Source: Kineothrix sp. MSJ-39 (lineage in GTDB: Bacteria > Bacillota > Clostridia > Lachnospirales > Lachnospiraceae). From it: DNA of 64,000 nucleotides. This document shows, one piece after another, positions 17,381-27,700 of this stretch. The notes under the pieces were generated by a model. The model was given only the letters and a program-made list of their open reading frames with translations. It had not been told where the DNA came from and did no database searches. The position numbers and the translations under genes were made by a program. Location of the stretch: the NCBI RefSeq assembly GCF_018917935.1, contig NZ_JAHLPN010000002.1, forward strand, positions 124,001-188,000, written 5' to 3'. Numbering within the stretch: the first letter of the stretch is position 1; each line of letters opens with the position of its first letter.

Positions 17381-18838
17381 ATGAAATCACTTCATACACT
17401 GTTAAAGGAATATATAGCAAAGAGTAATTACACGATTTATCAACTGGCAATAGAGAGCAGCATCAACCGTACTACCCTGCAGAAAGCATTATCGGGAGAG
17501 CGTCCGATCAGCCAGGAAAACTTATCAAAACTTCTACCATTTCTTGGACTTTCCGTTACAGAAAAAAGAGAACTGGATCAGGCATTTCTGATCTCTCAGA
17601 TTGGTGAAGTAACTTATCAAAAACATATGTATCTGAAAGATCTGATAGAAGGTGTTAATCTTCCTGCTTCTGATCTGCCAACACCGGATCGCAGCACAGC
17701 CGTTCTGCCGGGGCTGCAATTACAACAGACATGTCCCGTGACCGGAATCTACCCTATCATCACAACGATCTGCAATCTGCTTGCAGCAGAAGCGGCAGAG
17801 GATTCTGATGCTTACTTATATACTGTTTCCGACTTTCACAATCAGTTTTTCAGCAGCTTATATATGCAGTTACAGGCAGCAAACCTTAACGGTCTCCGAA
17901 TCCGACACATCATAACATTCTGTAAAGTATCAGGAAATCATGACGAAGCCTCCCTGTTAAATCTCAAAACACTTTCCACCTTATTTCCGTTTGCGATGTC
18001 AGCACCACGGGGCTGTGAACTTTATTACTGTTATGAAGAAATTACAGCCCAGAAGCTCGCCGGAATTCCGTATCCTTACTATCTGATACTTCCCCAGAAT
18101 GTCGTATTGTTATCAGGAGACTGCCAGAATGCACTTTTTCTGCCTAAAGAAAGCGTTTCCTATTATCAACAACACTTTGACGGCATGTTGCAGGCATCCA
18201 TGCCACTTCTGGACGACATTGACACTGCCTCTTTCCTGTCTACCTGTATTTCTCTTTCCAGTCACGCACGATACACCTATACGTTGGAAGCCCAGCCATG
18301 TATTGGTTCTTTTGTAGACGAAGAAATGGTACAACGGTGTATTAACAAAGATCTGGATCCTATGCAAATCCAAATCCTATCCGAAACACTTTTGCAGCAA
18401 TGTAAAAATTTACAGCGGACACCTGATTTTCTATCCATTTTTTCAAAGAAAGGGTATGATGACTTTGTGGAAAACGGTATTATCTATCAGATTCCTTCCG
18501 ATCTGTATCATCCACTCTCAATTGAAGACCGGATCCTGCTCCTGCAGCGTCTGATCCTTGCCAATCAATCCGGGCAAAAACGCTTTATCCTTGCAAAAGC
18601 AGAGGCATTCCGGCCCCAGATGGAATTTTTCATTTATGACAGTGCAATTCTTTTTTCGCACACAACACCGGAAAATGCATTGGCACAGGTATGCATTATG
18701 AAAGAGCCCCATATTATTCAGGCTTTTAAAGATTTCCTGCTGCATACAGCCTACTATAAACTGATCTATACAGTAGAAGAAACAACAGAACTGTTCCGGA
18801 AAAGCATCTCTCAGCTAACTGAACAGTTATCAGACTGA
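17381..18838 (+). CDS. HTH-domain protein with large uncharacterised C-terminal region
   Basis: A 485-aa protein. The N-terminus (residues about 1-65, LLKEYIAKSNYTIYQLAIES then INRTTLQKALSGERPISQE) is a XRE-like helix-turn-helix. The remaining 420 residues show no motif I recognise and no membrane segment; they may be a sensor or an SIR-like scaffold. The ATG follows AGAGGGGAGC. An upstream TATAAT (17319-17324) lacks a convincing -35 box. The A+T-rich 160-bp gap before it separates it from the XRE gene. A strong terminator follows. Confidence 0.65.
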   Translation: MKSLHTLLKEYIAKSNYTIYQLAIESSINRTTLQKALSGERPISQENLSKLLPFLGLSVTEKRELDQAFLISQIGEVTYQKHMYLKDLIEGVNLPASDLPTPDRSTAVLPGLQLQQTCPVTGIYPIITTICNLLAAEAAEDSDAYLYTVSDFHNQFFSSLYMQLQAANLNGLRIRHIITFCKVSGNHDEASLLNLKTLSTLFPFAMSAPRGCELYYCYEEITAQKLAGIPYPYYLILPQNVVLLSGDCQNALFLPKESVSYYQQHFDGMLQASMPLLDDIDTASFLSTCISLSSHARYTYTLEAQPCIGSFVDEEMVQRCINKDLDPMQIQILSETLLQQCKNLQRTPDFLSIFSKKGYDDFVENGIIYQIPSDLYHPLSIEDRILLLQRLILANQSGQKRFILAKAEAFRPQMEFFIYDSAILFSHTTPENALAQVCIMKEPHIIQAFKDFLLHTAYYKLIYTVEETTELFRKSISQLTEQLSD

Positions 18839-18863
18839 TTAGTGGTCGTCATAACAAAAAGCG

Positions 18864-18891
18864 AGCCGGCTTTAACCCCTTAAAGCCGGCT
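18864..18891. terminator. Bidirectional terminator between the HTH gene and glgP
   Basis: Perfect 12-bp stem AGCCGGCTTTAA / TTAAAGCCGGCT with a 4-nt loop. Plus-side tail is CTTTCT; minus-side tail is CGCTTTTTG. It serves convergent genes. Confidence 0.85.
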
Positions 18892-18927
18892 CTTTCTATA
18901 GTAACTATAACCCAAAATACCCTTATT

Positions 18928-21447
18928 TTATTTTTCTTCTGCTGCTACTGTCTTTTTTACTTCTTTTTTCTTTGGCAGAACGATCTTGTCAAGCTTCCAG
19001 ATATCATCTACATATTCCTGAATGGTTCTGTCAGATGTAAACTTACCGGAACATGCTGTATTCAAGATTGCGCTCTTTGCCCAACCCTTTTCATCCATGT
19101 AAGCTGCTTCTACCTTTTTCTGCGCCTCAGCGTATGACTTGAAGTCTTTGAGGATGAAGTATGTATCTGCCTTTGCTGTACACTGTGTATTCAGCAGTGA
19201 ATTGTAAAGGTCTCTGAACAGCTCAGGATCCTGTGGTGAGTAAGTACCGTTAATCAGCTGCATCAGCACTTTACGGATATCTGCATCATTATTGAAGATT
19301 TCCATCGGATCATATCCGCCGTAGTTCTCATAATGGATCACTTCATCGGAAGAAAGACCGAAGATAAATGCATTTTCTGCTCCGACTTCTTCTACGATCT
19401 CTACATTGGCACCATCCATTGTACCGATCGTCAGCGCACCGTTTAACATGAACTTCATGTTACCTGTACCGGATGCTTCCTTAGATGCTGTAGAGATCTG
19501 CTCGGAAACATCTGCTGCTGCAAAGATCAGCTCTGCATTGGATACGCGGTAGTTCTCAATGAAGACAACTTTGATCTTGCCATTGATAGATGCATCATTG
19601 TTGATCACATCTGCAACGGAGTTGATCAGCTTGATCGTCAGCTTGGCATTCTTATAACCTGCTGCTGCCTTTGCACCGAAGATGAATGTTCTCGGGAAGA
19701 ACTCCATATCCGGATGCTCTTTGATCTCATTGTATAAGTACATAACGTGCAGGATGTTCAGAAGCTGACGTTTGTACTCATGCAGACGTTTTACCTGTAC
19801 ATCGAAAATAGAACGAGGGTCTACTTCAACACCGTTGTGCTCTAAGATATATTTTGCAAGTCTTACTTTATTCTGATACTTGATGTTCATGAATTCCTGC
19901 TGTGCTTTTTCATCATCCGCATAAACAGCAAGCTTCTTGATCTTTGGCAGATCTGTGATCCAGTCTGCACCTACATGAGCTGTTACCCACTCGGCAAGAA
20001 GCGGATTTGCATGAAGCAGGAAACGACGCTGTGTGATACCGTTTGTCTTGTTGTTGAACTTCTCAGGCATCATTTCATAGAAGTCTTTGAGCTCCTGGTT
20101 CTTTAAGATCTCTGTATGCAGTCTTGCAACACCGTTTACGCTGTAGCCTGCTGCGATTGCCAGATGAGCCATTTTAACCTGACCGTCATAGATGATCGCC
20201 ATCTTGCGGATCTTTTCCTGATTACCGGGATATTTTGCTTCGATCTCCATCACGAAACGACGGTTGATTTCTTCTACGATCTGATAGATACGTGGAAGCA
20301 GACGGCTGAACAGCTCGATCGGCCATTTTTCCAGTGCTTCTGCCATGATCGTATGGTTTGTGTAAGCACATGTCTTTGTTGTAACATCCCACGCTTCATC
20401 CCATGTTAAATAATATTCATCCATCAGGATACGCATCAGCTCTGCAACCGCAACGGTCGGATGGGTATCATTCAGCTGGAATGTAACCTTCTCGTGGAAT
20501 TTACGGATATCATCATGTGTGCGCATATACTTCTCAACTGCTTCCTGTACGGATGCGGAAATAAAGAAGTACTGCTGTTTCAGACGAAGCTCTTTACCTG
20601 CATAATGATTGTCATTCGGATACAGAACTTCTACGATATTTCTTGCAAGGTTTTCCTGTTCTACTGCCTTGCGGTAATCACCTTTATCAAAAGATTCGAG
20701 CTGGAAGCACTCTACAGGCTGTGCATCCCAGATACGAAGTGTATTTACAATACCATTGCCATAACCTACAACCGGCAGATCATACGGTACAGCAGTTACT
20801 GACTGATAACCTTCCTGCTTGAAGTTGTTACGGCCGTTTTCATCCTGATATACGGATACATAACCGCCGAATTTCACTTCTTTGGAATATTCAGGACGGC
20901 GAAGCTCAAATGGATTGCCATCTGCTAACCAGTTATCCGGTACTTCCACCTGATAACCGTCGCGGATCTCCTGCTTGAACATACCGTAGCGGTAACGGAT
21001 ACCACAGCCGTAAGCAGAATAACCAAGCGTTGCCAGAGAATCAAGGAAACATGCTGCAAGTCTTCCCAGACCACCATTACCGAGTGCTGCATCCGGCTCC
21101 TGATCTTCGATCACGTTGATATCAACACCAAGCTCTTCCAGTGCTTCCTTTGCCTGGTCATAAGCCTGCAGGTTGATCATGTTATTACCCAGTGCACGAC
21201 CCATTAAGAATTCCATGGACAGGTAGTAAACCGTCTTTGGATCTTTCTTTTCGTATTCCTTCTGTGTTTCCATCCAGTTTTCCACGATCTGATCCTTGAT
21301 CGCATAAGATACTGCCTGGAAAATCTGCTGGTCAGTTGCTTCCTCCATCGTTTTACGATAAAGAGTTCTTACATTGTAGAGCACGCTGCGCTTGAAGAGT
21401 TCCTTATCAAACGTAGATGAAACAGGTACTGTTGTCTTCTTAGCCAT
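18928..21447 (-). CDS. glgP: Glycogen phosphorylase
   Basis: PLP enzyme that releases glucose-1-phosphate from alpha-1,4-glucans. The 839-aa length fits the family. Visible motifs are YLSMEFLMGRALGNNM near residue 80, AALGNGGLGRLAACFLDSLA near 130, and the PLP-site segment EASGTGNMKFMLNGALTIGT around residue 670, with its Schiff-base lysine. The C-terminal 15 residues are Lys/Glu-rich. Start follows AGGAGGCAG. It appears monocistronic, with its own promoter. Confidence 0.97.
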   Translation of the reverse strand: MAKKTTVPVSSTFDKELFKRSVLYNVRTLYRKTMEEATDQQIFQAVSYAIKDQIVENWMETQKEYEKKDPKTVYYLSMEFLMGRALGNNMINLQAYDQAKEALEELGVDINVIEDQEPDAALGNGGLGRLAACFLDSLATLGYSAYGCGIRYRYGMFKQEIRDGYQVEVPDNWLADGNPFELRRPEYSKEVKFGGYVSVYQDENGRNNFKQEGYQSVTAVPYDLPVVGYGNGIVNTLRIWDAQPVECFQLESFDKGDYRKAVEQENLARNIVEVLYPNDNHYAGKELRLKQQYFFISASVQEAVEKYMRTHDDIRKFHEKVTFQLNDTHPTVAVAELMRILMDEYYLTWDEAWDVTTKTCAYTNHTIMAEALEKWPIELFSRLLPRIYQIVEEINRRFVMEIEAKYPGNQEKIRKMAIIYDGQVKMAHLAIAAGYSVNGVARLHTEILKNQELKDFYEMMPEKFNNKTNGITQRRFLLHANPLLAEWVTAHVGADWITDLPKIKKLAVYADDEKAQQEFMNIKYQNKVRLAKYILEHNGVEVDPRSIFDVQVKRLHEYKRQLLNILHVMYLYNEIKEHPDMEFFPRTFIFGAKAAAGYKNAKLTIKLINSVADVINNDASINGKIKVVFIENYRVSNAELIFAAADVSEQISTASKEASGTGNMKFMLNGALTIGTMDGANVEIVEEVGAENAFIFGLSSDEVIHYENYGGYDPMEIFNNDADIRKVLMQLINGTYSPQDPELFRDLYNSLLNTQCTAKADTYFILKDFKSYAEAQKKVEAAYMDEKGWAKSAILNTACSGKFTSDRTIQEYVDDIWKLDKIVLPKKKEVKKTVAAEEK

Positions 21448-21511
21448 TTCTGCCTCCTAGAAATATAATATTTGATTGCAAACTTCTACTTAATCGTTTT
21501 CGTACTCACTC

Positions 21512-21540
21512 ATTATACAATAAAATGTAAGAAAAAGGAA
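21512..21540 (-). promoter_or_regulatory. Promoter of glgP
   Basis: Minus strand TTCCTT, 17 bp, TATAAT. The -10 box is perfect; the -35 box is weak. Confidence 0.5.
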
Positions 21541-21635
21541 GAAAAAAATCAATAATACGACACATTTGCGACATTTTGCACGCATAGTTAGCTATAAGCA
21601 ACCGCAGTTTTTTACCGTATGGTTTCATACAGACA

Positions 21636-21675
21636 GAAAATGAGCACTGACAGTCACCTGTCAATGCCCATTTTC
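21636..21675 (-). terminator. Terminator of the giant surface protein gene
   Basis: Imperfect stem AAAATGAGCACTGACAG / CTGTCAATGCCCATTTT, flanked by an outer CGTATGG / CCATACG pair. Confidence 0.65.
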
Positions 21676-21707
21676 CCATACGTTCCGGCATATTTATCCG
21701 GACCTTG

Positions 21708-24700
21708 TTATTTTGTCTTAACCTTCTTTGTCTTGGACCATTCAGAATAATACTTCGTTCCCTTTACAGTCTTATAGGTACGGATTCTGACATAATAAGT
21801 TTTCTTTGCCTTCAGCTTACTGATTGTAAGTGATGTTTTTTTCGTACCCTTCACGGTTTTCGTCTTAACAGCCTTATCAAATTTCTTGGAAGTACTGTAC
21901 TGGATCTGATAACCGCTGACATTCTTTTTCTGCTTTTTCCATGTTACGGTAATGCTCTTCTTTGCTGCTTTTGCCTTTGAAACCGTTGTCTTAGGGGATG
22001 CGATGGTAAATGTCGTTGTCAGGTTTCCTTCATACCGTATTCCTTTGAAGGTTACCGTTACCTTTGCATTACCAATCTTTTTATTGTCCGCGTAGGTTAC
22101 ATCAAAGTTAGCTGCTGCTATCTCATTTCCCGCACTGTCTTTCACCTTAACAGCCGGTTTACATGCCTTACCGTTATAAGAATAGAGATCCTTGGAAAGT
22201 TCTATTTCTGCCGGTGCATAAATATCTTTCAGTTCTGTTTCTTTTCCGCAGTTCTTGCACGCCTTAGCTGTATAACCGTTTTTCTGGGCGGATGCCTTTA
22301 CGGTTTTCTCTGTCCATACATGTGCTGTCATGGCAATTGCTTCTACTTTTGTCTTATGACAGACTGTACAGGTGTAAGTCTTCTCCCCTGCCTTTGTACA
22401 GGTAGGCTGTTTGGTGATCCTGCCCTTATCAAAGGTGCAGGTATGTTTTTCATCACCCTTGCCCGGGTTGTCTTTTCCCGGATCGCCTTTGCCGGGATCG
22501 TCTTTTTTATCATTTACCGTCACAATGCATGTATCAGTAATATCCGGATTTGTAACGGATTTTACGGTAATCGTTGCAACACCTGCTTTTTCTGCCCGGA
22601 ATCCACCATTCTGATTGGTCTGGGATACTATTGTTTCATCGTCGCTATCCCATATGAAGCCGGCATTTTTTGCATATGCAGGCTGGATAGATGCTGTCAG
22701 GGCAATCTCCTCACCTACCGTAACGGAAAGTGTGCTCTTATCGATTTTTACACCTTTCACAGATGGATATGTTACGGTATATCTCTTACGCAGATCCACT
22801 TCATAATTATCCAGAGAGATATATATAATATTATCTTCATCATCACATATAATCTGATATTCTGATGCCGGTATTTCCACTCCGTTATACGTAATGGATT
22901 TTACTTTTGGTGTCATTTCATTTCCGTCATACTCATATTGCTCTTTATCCAGCGTAACAACAAAATCAGAACTCTCCGCTGCTTTCTTTTCTATTCTGAT
23001 CTGCAGTTTCTTTTGCATACCCCTGCATGTTGCGATCAGTGTTGCCGTATTTTTATTGTTATATCGTTTTACTGCCTTTACCGCAATTTCTTTACCGGTT
23101 GTATTGCCGGAAACAGAAAGTAATTCTTCATCTCCCTGCGCAACTGCCCATGTTGTTTCTTCACTGACATCTTCATCGCCCAGTACCGCATTTGCAGATA
23201 CGGAAAGCGTCTCATCTACCGTAAGTGCTACAATATCCTGATCCGGTGTCAACGCAAAATCAAGTACTGTAGCTTTCGCTCCGGCACTTTCAATATCCTG
23301 TGCCATTTCCTGACTCAGCGATGCAGAGCAAAGGATTTCTGTTTTTTCTGCACCGTTACTCTTTGCAAACGCTCCCTGACCGATTTTTTCGATACTATCC
23401 GGTAAAGCAACCGTTTTTACTGCACTGTCTTTGAATGCACTGTCACCGATTTCTTTTACAGAATCAGGAATTGCAACTTCCTCCAATGCACTACAGCCTT
23501 CAAACGCACCGTCTCCGATTGTCTCTACCGTATCCGGGATCTTAATCTTTGTAAGTGTTTCATTGTTTGCAAATGCATTACTTGCAATTGCAATGACATC
23601 CGCATCAAATCCCTCTATCTCCATTCCGTTTTCAATGGTAACTTCTCCTGCCCTGTCGCTCTCAATATCAAGCAGGTCATGCACAAAACTCTTCAGATTG
23701 CTTTCCAATGCGCTGCTGTCTGCCTTTGCCTGCGTAACCTCCAGATACATCTTTCCGTTATCTGAAACTTCAATTACCTTATAAGTAATTGTAAATCCGC
23801 TGCTTTGTTTTGTGATAATTCCGTTGATCCACTTTGCAGTAACGGAAATATCTTCACTGATCTGTGTATTTCTTGTCAGTCGTGTACCATCCTTCTGATA
23901 CCAGCCAAGGAAAAACTGATTACTTCCGTTTGCATAGCTTGTCAGCTTCGGAAGATTTTTCTCCTGTGTACCATAATAGATTGTTGAATCCTTCTTTACA
24001 CTGACCTGATCATATAATGTACTGCCATCATAATAGCTGACAATTACTTTTTCAGCCTCCGGCTTTGGTGCTTCTGCCGTAACTGTAACGTTTACATTAT
24101 TCTGCACATCTGTCAGAACATAATGCGTTCCACTTTCAGGCTTTACAGGAGTTCCGTTCGCCTTTACCGTCAGAGCAGCACCCGCTGCCGGCTTTACATC
24201 AAATGCATAACTGCCGCCTTTGGTTACAAACGCATCTTTTTCGTCCGTTGTCACCGTGTAATCTTTTGTATTCTCCGGTAATGTGACTTTCACTTCCTGT
24301 GATTTAAATGTGTAAGTCACTGTCAGATCTCCCTGTTCATCAATATATCTGCTGCCGGGTTTTTTCCCATTCACTGTGACAGCCGTACGGGTTGTAAAGC
24401 AATAACCGTAAATTGGTGAAAGAATTACCTTCAATATGTTATCATGTCCGGCTTCAAAATTTCCCACCGTGTCATAGCCATCTTCTGTTCCCCACTGTAC
24501 AGACTTAACAATACAATTATCGGAAACGGACGCTGACACCGCAATATCCGTGCAGAGCGCCTTTTTCTCCCCTGCTTTCGGCTCCGGCAGAGAAACAGCG
24601 ACCTGATCGATCTTCTCCTGACTTTCTACGATCCATGCTTCTTCCCAGCTGAATATTGTCAGGAAAATGCCCAATCCGTTTTTGCTATACAGTCTGCTGA

Positions 24701-27700
24701 CAAAATAGTAGGTTTCTCCTGCGCGCAGTGTATTCTCTATGTAGAAATTATTTCCCTTGCCATCGTCATCGTTTTTCTGCAGGAGATTACCTTCCGCATC
24801 ATATAAATAGCCATAGGTGTCAAACAGTCCTTCGCTATACATATAATAGGTGGCTGTCGTCTGTGGCATCAGCTTATAAACCGCATATTGTCCCGGCTTA
24901 CCAATGGTTGTAATATTTACCTTATCCTTTGTGATCAAAGTTGAGGCTTCCTTGCTGAAGTCCTTCTTCTGAAGCGGTATCTGCACTTCCTGATCTTTAT
25001 ATGTTACCTGCAGACTCCAGTCGTTATCGGTTTCTTCCTCATCCCATTCCTGCTGTACCAGACTGATATACAATACCTCTCCGTCCAGACTGTATTCGCT
25101 TCCTCTTATATTTTGGAATTTATCAACATCAAATATCCGGCTGGTACCATCCTGATACAGAACGGATAATTGGAGTCCTTTGATATAATCCGTTACTTCA
25201 TTTTCATCAGAAAGCTCTCCATCCCAGTATTCCAGATAATCAGGTGTCTTTGCGACCGTCATGGACTTCACACCGGACTCTTCCAGCTGAATCTGATAGC
25301 TTGCCTCGTTTCCGTACAAAGAAAATGTAACCGTATATGTCCCTGCCTTCATATTCTTGAACCAGCTGGAACCACTGTAGACCTCACCCGCTTCGTCCGT
25401 CAGATTAAAATTAAGACCATACTGATAGGTGTTACACAGAGCGGTTTCATTTCCATTCTTATCATACAGTAATTCCTGCAGGCTCTTTGTCTCTCCGTTT
25501 TTAAAGCTGACTAAAATATCATCATAGGTATACTGTACACAATCACCGCTTCCCGCCATATAGGTTTTCTGCAGATTATCCGTCTTAAGTGTTATCTTGG
25601 AAATTTCCGGCTTTTGCACCTGTATCTGATACGTTGTCTCTTTTCCGTATGCATATACCTTTACATCATATGCTCCTTCTTTTACATCCGTACCGATAGA
25701 ATCTGTTTCCATAGTATAATCATCGTCACTATCATTCATTTTTACTGTGATCATCTGTCTGATAGTTACCCGCTTACCCGGGAAGTCCAGATCATACCAG
25801 CCTGTATCTCCACCAAGCTTAAAGGACTTATCCTTTACAGAAGGATCTTTATAATGTACCGTCAGTGTCATACCTTCTGTAGAAATATTCTGCTCCGAAT
25901 TGATCAGATATTTTGTGTTTTCTTCCTTTACCGAAACAGTAATACTGTCTACCGGATTTTCTACAACTGTAACAGGGAATTCTGCTTTTTTATTCTTATA
26001 GCGGACATACCCCGTATATTCACCTGCTGCAAGATCACTGCAATCGCTATAGTTATCTTCCTCTCCTGCAATATAAACATCAACGTCATATCCATCGTCT
26101 ATATAAAGATTTTCCGTACTTCCGTCTGTCTTGTACACTGTAATTCCGGAAATAGCATTTCTAACGTTTGTTTCAGTACCTGCTACAAAACTGAAGTCTT
26201 CCTTCATGATCGGCTCAATCTTATCAATCGGGTTTTTCTTGATCGTAAACGGGTATGTAGCTGTTTTCCCATATGCCGTTACCTGTACATCATAAATGCC
26301 GTATAGAAGCTGTGAAAGCTGTTCTTCATCTACTTCTTCCCCATCCTGCAGCATAGTCAGCCTCAACCGCTGTTTGTTAAGTCTGCTGAATTTATTATCC
26401 TGCCACATTCCTTTTTTATTCGTAACGAAAGTATTCTCTGTTCCATCCGTATAATAAACATGGAGTTTAAAGTCATTTCCGTATGGAATGTACTCAAGTT
26501 CTCCCTCGGTCTCAGATGTATATTTATCCGGTACCGTTACCTCAAAATGATCGACCGGATTTTCTGTGATCGTGATCGGGCAGCTTCCAGTTTTCTTTCC
26601 AATGCTGACCTCATAGTAGTACTGTCCCGGCTCTAAATTGCCGACCCAGTCACTTACCCAGTTACCATCTGCATCCTTTAAACTGCCGGTTATATTCATG
26701 TTTGTATTTAATACTGTATCATAATAATTATAAGTATCCAGATCAATAACTTTATCCGGATCTCCGGTTTTATAGCGAATGGTAATGGTACTTCCCGGCA
26801 GGTTCGCGCTGTTGAAATAGAAATCCTCGCCTGCTACAAAGCTCCGGTATTCCTGCGGTATTGATACTGAGATACTGTCTATCGGTGTCTCTGTGATTGT
26901 AATCGTAAACGGAATCGTAAATCCTCCAAGCTGCAGACTTGTCTCATGGGTTCCGCATGGCATAGCTTGCATGTCCGAACTCCACATAGTGTCTGTTATC
27001 TTCACACCCAGATAATTTATAGTGAGTTTTCCGCCCGGATAGTTTTCATCTTCTATCTCACTACTGTATCCCTTTGGTATGATTACTTTCTTTGATGGAA
27101 GAGTGGTATCTTTATAGCTGACTTTTAACGTCATATCCTGTGCCAGATAGCCATTTGTAATACCCGCGTAGGCAGTCTGTTCTGCTCCGCTGACAACTTC
27201 TATGCTCTTGATCGGATTTTCCACAATATCAATTGTATAAGAATCTTTTCTGCCAAGTGCACTGACATCCACCGTATACTTTCCAAGCGGCAGCTCGTTG
27301 ATATTACCTGTTGTAATTTCGTTCCCATTTTTGTCTGTATAGGTAATAGTCTGGGCATCCGGCAAAACACTATCCAGATGTTTTATTTCTCCATCTTTAT
27401 ATGTGGCAGTAAGTCCAAGACTGCTGCCCAGATAGATGTTTTCTCCCAGTACGTATGTCGTTCTGACGCTTGCTATATCAATGGCAATGCTCTCTACCGG
27501 ATTTTCTATTATCTCTACATCTACCGGAAACATTTTGCCTTTTAAAGAAAAATAGATCTGATAAACACCTTGTTTACTATTGTCTACCTCACTGGTATCC
27601 GCATAGAGCATATCCATTCCGTCAGCTTCGCGATAGGTAATGCTGGTATCACCCCAGCTCCATCTCTGATATGATCTTATCACAGTGCTTTGATCTTTCA

